Source: a bacterium | GTDB taxonomy: Bacteria; ARS69 | DNA length: 20,840 bases | Assembly: GCA_025774865.1 (NCBI GenBank) | Contig: JALGZO010000612.1 | Coordinates: forward strand, 1-20,840 | Reading direction: 5' to 3' | Shown here: positions 6,363 through 12,759 of the stretch, in pieces | Position numbering within the stretch: the stretch's first letter is position 1 | How the letters are laid out: every line of letters begins with the position of its first letter | The notes under the pieces: generated by a model | Databases searched by the model: none | Told to the model about the DNA's origin: nothing | What the model saw: only the letters and a program-made list of their open reading frames with translations | Made by a program: the position numbers and the translations under genes

Positions 6363-8134
6363 CGGGTTCCCTCCTCGAGCGGCGGGGAGGGGCCATGGCA
6401 ATCCTCGCACCGCCGTGAGACGGGCCGGTACCGGGGGCTCGTCGAGCCGTCGGCGTGCACCGTGGGCGCGTGGCACGCCTGGCAGGCGGTCCTCGCGTGC
6501 GCGCCCACCAGGGAGAATTCTGCGTCGCGCTCGTGATCGAATCGCGCGGCCGGCCCCCAAGCGTCGAGGCCGTGGCAGGAGGAGCAGGCGCCCCGATCCT
6601 CGAACTGCCCGCCGTGCGGATCGCGATGGCAATCGCGGCAATCTCGGTGGCGGATCTCGAACCCGAGGTGGGGAGTGGCTCCGGCATCGATGAGAGTGGA
6701 CGCGAGGCGGTCTCCCTCGAGCTCGCGGTGGCATTCGAAGCAAGGGATCGCCGCGTGTGCACCTTCGAGAGGAAACGCGTAGGTGGCGTGCACCGTCGCG
6801 TTGACGTGTGACGGGGAGAACCGATCGTGGTCGTGGCAGGAGAGGCAACCGTCGCTCGCCGGACGCTCCCCGTCCTGAGCGAATCTCCCCCGGTGGGGAT
6901 CGACGTGACAGCTCCGGCACTCGGTGTCGGCAAAGCGGAACCGGACTCCCGCCGCGCCCAGCTCCCGCCCCGAATTCGGGCGGGCGCGGTCCGGAGCGTG
7001 GCACGACCGGCAGTCCGCCTCCACGTGACTTCCCGACAGCGGAAACGCGAGCGTCTGATGATCGGCCACCGCGAAGGTGGAGGGTCTGAACCCCTCGACG
7101 AGGTGACAGGACTCGCAGTCGCCGCCGTCCGACCGGCCGGCCAGCTGCGTCCCGTGCGGATCGGCATGGCAGTCGACACATCGCGCGTGCGCCATCCGTA
7201 GTTTCACACCGTCCCCTTTCGTCGTGACGTGGCACGCCTCACACGCCGCGCTGACGTGCCTCCCCTCGAGCGGGTAGGGTCCGTCCGCGTGCATCGCCAC
7301 GGTGAACGTGGAGGGGCGAAAGCGATCGACTCCGTGGCATTGCGCGCAATCGGCGCGGCGACCGGCGATCGTGGCGAGACCTTGATGAGGATCGGCGTGG
7401 CACGAGGCACAGTTCGAAGACGCGGGCTGGTGGATCCATCCCGCTTCCGATTCGTGGCACCCGGCGCACGACACCTCGCGGTGGGCGCCGCGAAGCGGGT
7501 ACCGAGTGCTCTCATGATCGAAGCCGGTGTCGATGATCTTTCGGAAGTCGTGCTCGGTGTGGCACTTGGCGCAGTCCGAGCCGAGTCGTCCCGCGTGGGG
7601 ATCCGCGTGGCAGCTGGCGCACGCGACCTCCAGCCCGAGCCAGGTTGCCCGGCCGGGTCCGCCGTCGCGGAGCGTCATGACGGCGGACTCGTGGAACTCC
7701 TCTCGATGACAGGTGCGGCACTCGGCCTCCCGGTGGCGCCCCCGCAGCTCCCAGCCGGCGCGCCGATGGTCGAACGACGTGTATCCCCTCTTCCCCCAGT
7801 GAACGATCTCGAAGTCCTTCCCGCCGTGTTCCTGATGGCAGGTCGCACACTCGCCGAGGCCGTCGGCGCCGTGGAGGCCGCGCCCTTGCGCGCGCAGCCA
7901 TTCGATCTCGACGTGGCACTCGAGGCATCGCGCGTCCAGCTTCGCCTCGCCGATCCCGTGACACTCGAGACACTTCAAGACACCCTCCAGCTCCGCGTGC
8001 GCTTTCGACAGGGGGCCCGGCGAGATCTGGGCCGTCACCCGCAGCGGCGCGGCGACGAATCCGAGCGCGGTCGCGGCGACGAGCGCACGGCGGAGCCGCA
8101 TCGCGAACGGGCGGCGCTCAGACCCCGACGGCAT
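6359..8134 (-). CDS. 20-heme periplasmic c-type cytochrome
   Basis: The product is 591 residues with 20 CxxCH heme sites, the cysteines starting at 55, 70, 96, 139, 172, 188, 223, 242, 263, 298, 319, 340, 375, 406, 430, 465, 499, 517, 551 and 576. The ATG at 8134 is preferred because GGAGG lies 6 nt before it; it overlaps the upstream stop by 17 nt. A second ATG at 8101 would give a more compact signal peptide (MRLRRALVAATALGF) but has no ribosome-binding site. The signal peptide has no lipobox, and there is no catalytic domain. Five regular three-heme modules (172-555) follow one looser module (70-143). Each carries DPH, a central His and GxH as probable sixth heme ligands. It is placed after the Fe-S/FAD protein and before the 16-heme protein, so it is the likely first periplasmic carrier of the path. 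A multiheme reductase role cannot be excluded, but every heme appears to have a candidate distal His. Confidence 0.9.
   Translation of the reverse strand: MPSGSERRPFAMRLRRALVAATALGFVAAPLRVTAQISPGPLSKAHAELEGVLKCLECHGIGEAKLDARCLECHVEIEWLRAQGRGLHGADGLGECATCHQEHGGKDFEIVHWGKRGYTSFDHRRAGWELRGRHREAECRTCHREEFHESAVMTLRDGGPGRATWLGLEVACASCHADPHAGRLGSDCAKCHTEHDFRKIIDTGFDHESTRYPLRGAHREVSCAGCHESEAGWIHQPASSNCASCHADPHQGLATIAGRRADCAQCHGVDRFRPSTFTVAMHADGPYPLEGRHVSAACEACHVTTKGDGVKLRMAHARCVDCHADPHGTQLAGRSDGGDCESCHLVEGFRPSTFAVADHQTLAFPLSGSHVEADCRSCHAPDRARPNSGRELGAAGVRFRFADTECRSCHVDPHRGRFAQDGERPASDGCLSCHDHDRFSPSHVNATVHATYAFPLEGAHAAIPCFECHRELEGDRLASTLIDAGATPHLGFEIRHRDCRDCHRDPHGGQFEDRGACSSCHGLDAWGPAARFDHERDAEFSLVGAHARTACQACHAPTVHADGSTSPRYRPVSRRCEDCHGPSPPLEEGTR
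6369..6374 (-). promoter_or_regulatory. Ribosome-binding site of the 16-heme gene
   Basis: GGAGGG on the minus strand, 6 nt before the ATG at 6362, lying inside the end of the 20-heme gene. It fixes this ATG as the start rather than the far longer upstream open frame. Confidence 0.7.
6470..7621 (-). repeat. Five tandem three-heme modules in the 20-heme cytochrome
   Basis: Units start at residues 172, 242, 319, 406 and 499 and follow the pattern C-x2-CH-x-DPH, C-x2-CH, central His, PLxGxH, C-x2-CH. The extra His residues are 180/207/218, 250/282/293, 327/359/370, 414/449/460 and 507/534/546. The same plan is found in the adjacent 16-heme protein, implying growth of both by module duplication from one ancestor. 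Confidence 0.85.
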
Positions 8135-9554
8135 CGCGTGCCTCCGCGAGAGGCAGTTCCTTCACGACCGACGCGATGCCGAGCCGCGCGAGGAACCGGT
8201 CGGGGGGCTCGCCTCCGATCCGGACGATCACCGTGTCGTTCGGAAGTTCGATCGTCCCGTCCGGTCCGGCGATCTTCACCCGCCCCGGTTCGATCGAGAC
8301 CACGGTGCTTTCACGAAGGACGCGCACGCCACGGACTCGCTCCGCTTCCTGCAACCGAGCGACGTTCCGTTCCTTGGCGCGGTCGAAGTCGCGACCTCGG
8401 TAGCTCAGCGTGACCGCCGTCTCCGTTTGGTGGGCGAGTCCGATCGCCGATTCCAGAGCGCTATCGCCCCCCCCCACCACGAGGACCCGCTGCCCGCGGA
8501 AGGCTTCCATCTCGACGATGTCGTAGAAGACGCGGTTCGACTCTTCACCCGGCACGCCGAGGCGTCGCGGCGTGCCGCGTCGACCGAGGGCGAGAATGAC
8601 GCTCCGCGCGTGCACGGCGAACGTCTCGCCGCGAAGCAGGAACACGCCGCCTTCGGTCGTGACTTCCTGAACCCGGTGCCCCGAGCGGAGTCTCAATTCA
8701 CGACTCTCGACGATCGTCTCCCAAACCCGGAGAAGCGTTTCCTTGGAGGCGTCAGCGATCCAGAGATCTCCCCAGAGCGGCACGCTCACCGGTTCGCCGA
8801 GTACGAGCTTGTGCCGCGGGTACCTGCGGATCGAGTCGGCGAGCGTCCCCTGCTCGAGGATGACGTAGTCGAGTCCCGCGCTCTGGGCCTCGAGACCCGC
8901 ACTGAGTCCGGCCGGCCCGCCCCCGACGATCGCGAGATCGAAGATCGGTGGCGCGGCGAGGGTGGGCCGGCTCTGAACGTCGCCGGCCAGCTCCTTCGCC
9001 ACGCTCTCCGCGGCGACTTTTCCTTCGTTGATGGCGTTCTTGATGAGTCCGCGCCCGCCCAGCTCACCGACGATGTAGATTCCCGGCACGTTCGACTGAA
9101 AGTCCCAACGAACGTCGGGCACTTCGACCCGGTGGACCTCGGCGCCGGTCGTGAGGAGGATCCCGCCGACCGGGCAAGCGTCGACGCACTTGCCGTGGCC
9201 GACGCAGCGCTCCACGTCCACGACGGCCAGCTTTCCCTCCATCCGGATCGCCCCTTCCTCCGGACAGGCTGGGACGCATGCGGCGCAGCCCACGCAAACG
9301 TCCGCTCGTACCACCGCGTGCAGGGTGGTCGAGTCCTCCGCCTCGCGGACCGGAGCGAGAGCCGGCGCCGACGCGATCTCGAAGACCTGGAGCGGGACTC
9401 CACAGCTCGGACAGGAAGTCGCCTTTCCGGGGAGCGACGCGTCGCAACGCGGACATCGATGGCTCCGTTCGCCGCCGCCCGACCGACGAACTTGCACGGC
9501 GATCGCGAGCGCGCACAGCGCCAGAAAACCGATCGTGGTGAAAAGGCCGCTCAC
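8118..9554 (-). CDS. Membrane-anchored ferredoxin/FAD-NAD(P) oxidoreductase, permuted thioredoxin-reductase-like fold
   Basis: The GTG at 9554 overlaps the cytochrome b stop as GTGA and gives 478 residues. In order: one N-terminal membrane helix (about 4-22) followed by arginines, which puts the rest in the cytoplasm; a zinc-ribbon-like pair (C34/C37, C48/C51); a two-cluster ferredoxin domain (C87, C90, C93, C97, then C117, H120, C123, C127); a segment NVPGIYIVGELGG...EGKVAA (about 155-182) that matches the C-terminal FAD-binding end of thioredoxin-reductase-like proteins; an FAD Rossmann motif GGGPAG (211-216); and an NAD(P) motif GGGDSA (361-366). The usual C-terminal FAD motif is missing at the end, so the fold looks circularly permuted. 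No redox-active CxxC of true thioredoxin reductase is seen. It probably passes electrons between NAD(P)H (or ferredoxin) and the co-encoded cytochrome b at the inner membrane; direction and substrate are inferred. Confidence 0.85.
   Translation of the reverse strand: MSGLFTTIGFLALCALAIAVQVRRSGGGERSHRCPRCDASLPGKATSCPSCGVPLQVFEIASAPALAPVREAEDSTTLHAVVRADVCVGCAACVPACPEEGAIRMEGKLAVVDVERCVGHGKCVDACPVGGILLTTGAEVHRVEVPDVRWDFQSNVPGIYIVGELGGRGLIKNAINEGKVAAESVAKELAGDVQSRPTLAAPPIFDLAIVGGGPAGLSAGLEAQSAGLDYVILEQGTLADSIRRYPRHKLVLGEPVSVPLWGDLWIADASKETLLRVWETIVESRELRLRSGHRVQEVTTEGGVFLLRGETFAVHARSVILALGRRGTPRRLGVPGEESNRVFYDIVEMEAFRGQRVLVVGGGDSALESAIGLAHQTETAVTLSYRGRDFDRAKERNVARLQEAERVRGVRVLRESTVVSIEPGRVKIAGPDGTIELPNDTVIVRIGGEPPDRFLARLGIASVVKELPLAEARDAVGV
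8141..8145 (-). promoter_or_regulatory. Ribosome-binding site of the 20-heme gene
   Basis: GGAGG on the minus strand, 6 nt before the ATG at 8134 and inside the oxidoreductase gene. It decides between the starts at 8134 and 8101; the latter has no purine-rich stretch in front. Confidence 0.65.
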
Positions 9555-10492
9555 GGTATTCGGATCCAGGTGGCGCCGAAGGCGACGACGACGATGACGT
9601 GGACGGTCACCGCCAGGAATGCCGTGGCGGCGAACGGTCGATGGGCCGTGTCCCAGAATCGGAAGACCCGGTTCGTGTGGTCGAGCATGCGGATCTGCTG
9701 CGAGAACGCCATCTCCCTCCGCGCGAGGCGGGACACGCGGCGCAGCCGCGCCCGATCCGGGGGTACGGCCGGCGCCGTGCGCCTCCAATAGGTCACGAGC
9801 TTGCGCGTGGCGCGTCGCCGCGCGAAATCGTCCGACACCATCCGAGCGATGATCGCGAAGATGTTGTCGCCCGGCGCCGGTGCGGCGGCCGGCGACAGCA
9901 GTCCGAGAACCAGCTCCGGAGGTAGCGCGGTCGACGCGACGATTTCTCCCGTCAGACGTCTCCTCTCGCCAGCGACCTCTTCTCGGGACAGCTCGAGGCC
10001 GTCTCTCGCTCTCGGGATGCGCACGTAGAGGTACCGTCCGACCACGCCGCTGAGCGCCACCACGAGCATGGCCGCGTACCCCAGTCCGATGAGGCCTTCG
10101 AATCGCCAGGCCGCGTGCACTGCGCCGACGACGGGGACGAGGAGCCCCACGACGACGTGCACGTCGAGCCAGCGCCCCAGCGGCCCGGTCCAGGCGAGGA
10201 ACCTCAGGCGCTTCCGCACGGGGTAGAGCCAGAGAAACAGGAACAGGAAAAGCGTGAGGAGCCCCGCCGTTTGCCCGACGTAGCCGGAGGGGCGAAACCA
10301 GGGATGCAGTGGGCTCAGGAGCCGTTGGGAGAGCGGCAGCGTGTAGTAGGGCAGCCCGGCCGCCGTCGCGACGATCGGCGGCAACAGGAAGACGAACACC
10401 GCTCGCGAGACGAAGGGCCCGCGCGCTCGGGTCCGGCCGCGAGGCGTGACGTCGGCCGGCGTTGTGGACGAATTCTGGAGCTGCGTCACCAC
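9551..10492 (-). CDS. Diheme cytochrome b, integral membrane
   Basis: The product is 313 residues from GTG at 10492 (a second GTG at 10489 is equally possible; GAGGGTGG lies just upstream). Five membrane helices are visible, near residues 31-52, 71-91, 109-129, 134-157 and 284-306. Helix 3 carries H112 and H126 and helix 5 carries H284 and H298, both pairs 14 residues apart: the pattern by which four-helix cytochromes b ligate two hemes, one near each face of the membrane. Positive charges put the N-terminus and the basic 120-residue loop (about 158-283) in the cytoplasm and the C-terminus outside. The protein would carry electrons across the inner membrane. It is first in the cluster and overlaps the Fe-S/FAD gene, its probable cytoplasmic partner. 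It could alternatively exchange electrons with quinone. Not confidently placed in a named family. Confidence 0.8.
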   Translation of the reverse strand: MVTQLQNSSTTPADVTPRGRTRARGPFVSRAVFVFLLPPIVATAAGLPYYTLPLSQRLLSPLHPWFRPSGYVGQTAGLLTLFLFLFLWLYPVRKRLRFLAWTGPLGRWLDVHVVVGLLVPVVGAVHAAWRFEGLIGLGYAAMLVVALSGVVGRYLYVRIPRARDGLELSREEVAGERRRLTGEIVASTALPPELVLGLLSPAAAPAPGDNIFAIIARMVSDDFARRRATRKLVTYWRRTAPAVPPDRARLRRVSRLARREMAFSQQIRMLDHTNRVFRFWDTAHRPFAATAFLAVTVHVIVVVAFGATWIRIP

Positions 10493-10619
10493 GTTCCACC
10501 CTCAATTGCACGATCTGGGCTGCCGAGTCCGCTATTCTCCCAAGTCACGGACGGACCGGCGATCCACCTGATGCGTGAATCGTCCCGACTCGGCCATCGG
10601 CTGGGGGTAAGAGATGTCA

Positions 10620-10639
10620 CCACCCCCCCGAGGGGGTGG
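10620..10639 (+). other. GC-only hairpin in the divergent intergenic region
   Basis: CCACCCCC, loop CCGA, then GGGGGTGG: a perfect 8-bp stem with a 4-nt loop. There is no T-run on either side, so it is not a normal intrinsic terminator. It could be part of a 5' leader of the cvpA transcript or a transcription-factor site; no known riboswitch was recognised around it. Confidence 0.5.
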
Positions 10640-10797
10640 CTTCACCGCCGGATAGGGGATCTCTGACGGCTGAGGCCTGCGCCGGACGGTTTCTCATCCT
10701 TCGGCTGCTTCGAGCTCGCTGTTGAGATCCGAAACACCCAGCGCGGCTCGGGCACCTCGACGGCCGCCGGGCGATCCGATACCCTGCGCCCGGACAC

Positions 10798-10802
10798 GGA
10801 GG
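10798..10802 (+). promoter_or_regulatory. Ribosome-binding site of the CvpA-family gene
   Basis: GGAGG, 5 nt before the GTG at 10808. It settles the non-ATG start. Confidence 0.7.
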
Positions 10803-10807
10803 CGGAT

Positions 10808-11353
10808 GTGAACTGGGTCGATTGGGTGATTCTGGGAGTCCTCGGAGTCGCCGTGATCTCCGGCATGATGAGGGGAGCGGTGCGGACGATCTTCTCCCTG
10901 GCCGGAGTCGTCGTCGGCTTTCTGGTGGCGTCTCGGGAATCGGGGGCCGTCGGAATGGTGCTCGCGCGCTGGGTGCCCGAGAACGTGGCGGCCGCGATCG
11001 GCTTCGTGCTCGTCTTTCTCGGGGTGGCGGTGGCGTTTTCCTTGGTCGCCTGGCTGCTGCGACGGATTCTCGAGGGTCTCTGGCTGGGCTGGGCCGATCG
11101 CATGCTCGGCGCCGGGCTCGGACTCGCGCAGGCGGCGGTGGCGCTGGGGATCGCGGCGCTCTTGGTGGAGGGATTCGGATCGTTCCCTGACGCTCGTCGC
11201 TCCACTACGTATCCCTGGGCGCTTCGGAGCGGGCGGATCCTGCTCGGAGCGATACCCCCTGATACGATCGAGCGGCTGAACTGGGACGAATTGCTCGATC
11301 AGGTGCCGAGGCTCTGGACCGCTCCCGAGGAACCCGAAGAAGAGGTGATCTAG
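10808..11353 (+). CDS. cvpA: CvpA-family membrane protein
   Basis: The product is 181 residues from GTG at 10808, with four membrane helices (about 5-22, 28-45, 60-85 and 100-122) and a charged C-terminal tail ending in EEPEEEVI. The opening MNWVDWVILGVLG, the MRGAVRTIFSL segment after helix 1 and the LGAGLGLAQAA segment fit the colicin V production (CvpA) family, inner-membrane proteins of about 160-190 residues linked to envelope integrity. The exact biochemical role of the family is not settled. It is 41 bp upstream of the phosphomannomutase gene on the same strand and probably shares its transcript, which suggests an envelope-related context. There are no odd features beyond the GTG start. 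Confidence 0.8.
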   Translation: MNWVDWVILGVLGVAVISGMMRGAVRTIFSLAGVVVGFLVASRESGAVGMVLARWVPENVAAAIGFVLVFLGVAVAFSLVAWLLRRILEGLWLGWADRMLGAGLGLAQAAVALGIAALLVEGFGSFPDARRSTTYPWALRSGRILLGAIPPDTIERLNWDELLDQVPRLWTAPEEPEEEVI

Positions 11354-11394
11354 GGCCCCGCCCGGTCCCGGGCGCAAAACCGAACGAGGAGAAC

Positions 11395-12759
11395 ATGCAG
11401 GTAAGCTCCGAGATCTTTCGCGAGTACGACATTCGTGGGCTGGTCGACCCCCAGCTCGACTCCGCCACCTGCGAGGCGATCGGGAAGGGATTGGGAACCA
11501 CCCTTCGCCGCGCCGGCGCCAGGAACGTCGTCGTGGGAAGGGATGTCCGTCTCTCTTCGGATCGCATTTGCGACGATCTGGTGCGGGGCTTGACCTCCAC
11601 CGGCCTGGACGTCATCGACATCGGAATCGTTCCGACGCCTTGCCTGTACTACGCGCTGTACACGAAGGATGTCGGTGGCGGGGTCATGATCACGGGAAGT
11701 CACAATCCGGCCGAGTACAACGGATTCAAGACGTCGATCGGCAAGTCTTCCATTCATGGCAAGAAGATCCAAGAAGTGCGCGAGCTGATCGTGGCCGACG
11801 ACTTCGACACGGGCGCCGGCCAGGTCGAAAAAAGACGGATCCTGCCGGAGTATCTGGGGCAGTTGACGGAGGGGGTGGCGCCGGATCGCGGCCTCACCGT
11901 CGTGGTCGACGCCGGGAACGGCGTCGCGGGGCCCCACGCGCCGAACGTCCTGGAGACGCTCGGTTGCACCGTGCACAAGCTCTACTGCGAGCCCGACGGG
12001 AATTTCCCGAATCATCACCCGGACCCGACCGTGGACGAGAACCTGCGGGACCTCGTCGCGAAGGTGAGGGAGACCGGCGCCGACGTCGGGATCGCATTCG
12101 ACGGCGATTCCGATCGCATCGGCGCGGTCGACGAGAAGGGGAACATCATCCGCGGTGATCGTCTCCTCGCGCTCTACGCCCGCGGCGTCCTCGCCGACGG
12201 TCCGACGTCGGTGGTCTTCGAGGTGAAGTGCTCGAAGGGGCTGATCGAGGACATCGAAGCACACGGCGGTACGCCGGTCATGTGGCGCACGGGCCACTCG
12301 CTCATCAAACAGAAGATGAAGGAGACAGGCTCGCTTCTCGCCGGTGAGATGTCCGGGCACATGTTCTTCGGCCACCGTTACTTTGGCTACGACGACGCCA
12401 TCTACGCGGCCGCGCGGCTCGTCGAGATCGTCGCCAACGAGGGTGTGCCGCTTTCGGAGATCATGGCGACGATTCCGTCGTACCCGTCGACGCCGGAGCT
12501 CCGGGTCGAGTGCCCCGAGGAGCACAAGTTCGCTGTCGTGAAGGAGATCACGGAGTACTTCCGCCGGGATCACCCGGTGATCGACGTGGACGGCGCGCGC
12601 ATAGACTTCGGTGACGGGTGGGGACTCGTGAGGGCGTCCAACACGACGCCGCTTCTGGTCCTCCGTTTCGAAGCGGATACGGAAGCGCGGGTGGAGGAGA
12701 TCCGTAGGATCGTCGAGGCGAAGCTGGACGAGGTCATGCGCTCCGTGGTGGCCGCGTGA
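11395..12759 (+). CDS. manB: Phosphomannomutase/phosphoglucomutase
   Basis: The product is 454 residues, full length for the bacterial alpha-D-phosphohexomutase family. It interconverts mannose-6-phosphate and mannose-1-phosphate (many members also take glucose phosphates). All four signature sites are intact: the phosphoserine loop TGSHNP with Ser-102, the metal loop DGDSDR (236-241), the sugar-binding loop GEMSGH (317-322) and the phosphate-binding loop RASNTTP (413-419). FREYDIRG at the N-terminus is typical of the AlgC/ManB type. The ATG at 11395 has GAGGAG just upstream. The stop overlaps the next start as GTGA, coupling it to the guanylyltransferase that uses its product. Cytoplasmic. 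Mannose specificity is inferred from the neighbour; a glucose role is possible too. Confidence 0.92.
   Translation: MQVSSEIFREYDIRGLVDPQLDSATCEAIGKGLGTTLRRAGARNVVVGRDVRLSSDRICDDLVRGLTSTGLDVIDIGIVPTPCLYYALYTKDVGGGVMITGSHNPAEYNGFKTSIGKSSIHGKKIQEVRELIVADDFDTGAGQVEKRRILPEYLGQLTEGVAPDRGLTVVVDAGNGVAGPHAPNVLETLGCTVHKLYCEPDGNFPNHHPDPTVDENLRDLVAKVRETGADVGIAFDGDSDRIGAVDEKGNIIRGDRLLALYARGVLADGPTSVVFEVKCSKGLIEDIEAHGGTPVMWRTGHSLIKQKMKETGSLLAGEMSGHMFFGHRYFGYDDAIYAAARLVEIVANEGVPLSEIMATIPSYPSTPELRVECPEEHKFAVVKEITEYFRRDHPVIDVDGARIDFGDGWGLVRASNTTPLLVLRFEADTEARVEEIRRIVEAKLDEVMRSVVAA

Larger units (their letters stand above)
10493..10807 (+). other. Divergent intergenic region between the cytochrome cluster and cvpA
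   Basis: These 315 nt separate the leftward cytochrome cluster from the rightward cvpA-manB-manC group, so promoters for both should lie here. No protein-coding frame with a ribosome-binding site is seen. The only clear structure is the G/C hairpin at 10620-10639. A TTGCAC at 10506-10511 and a TATTCT at 10533-10538 on the plus strand are 21 nt apart, too far for a standard sigma-70 promoter, so none is called. Confidence 0.5.

Noticed and set aside
5100-8000. Many recurring short words around TGGCA and TGACA, at first sight like a repeat array
   Set aside because: They are the reverse complements of codons for CxxCH heme sites (TGCCA or TGTCA, i.e. Cys-His), spaced irregularly with diverged flanks; not a CRISPR array or DNA-level tandem repeat.
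8427-9791. A 454-codon plus-strand open frame opposite the oxidoreductase and cytochrome b genes
   Set aside because: It is charged and low in recognisable motifs, spans a gene junction on the other strand, and the opposite strand has clear Fe-S, FAD and NAD motifs. Such antisense frames are common in GC-rich DNA.
10506-10538. TTGCAC and TATTCT as a possible sigma-70 promoter for cvpA
   Set aside because: The spacing is 21 nt, well outside the usual 16-18 nt, and the position is 270 nt from the gene.
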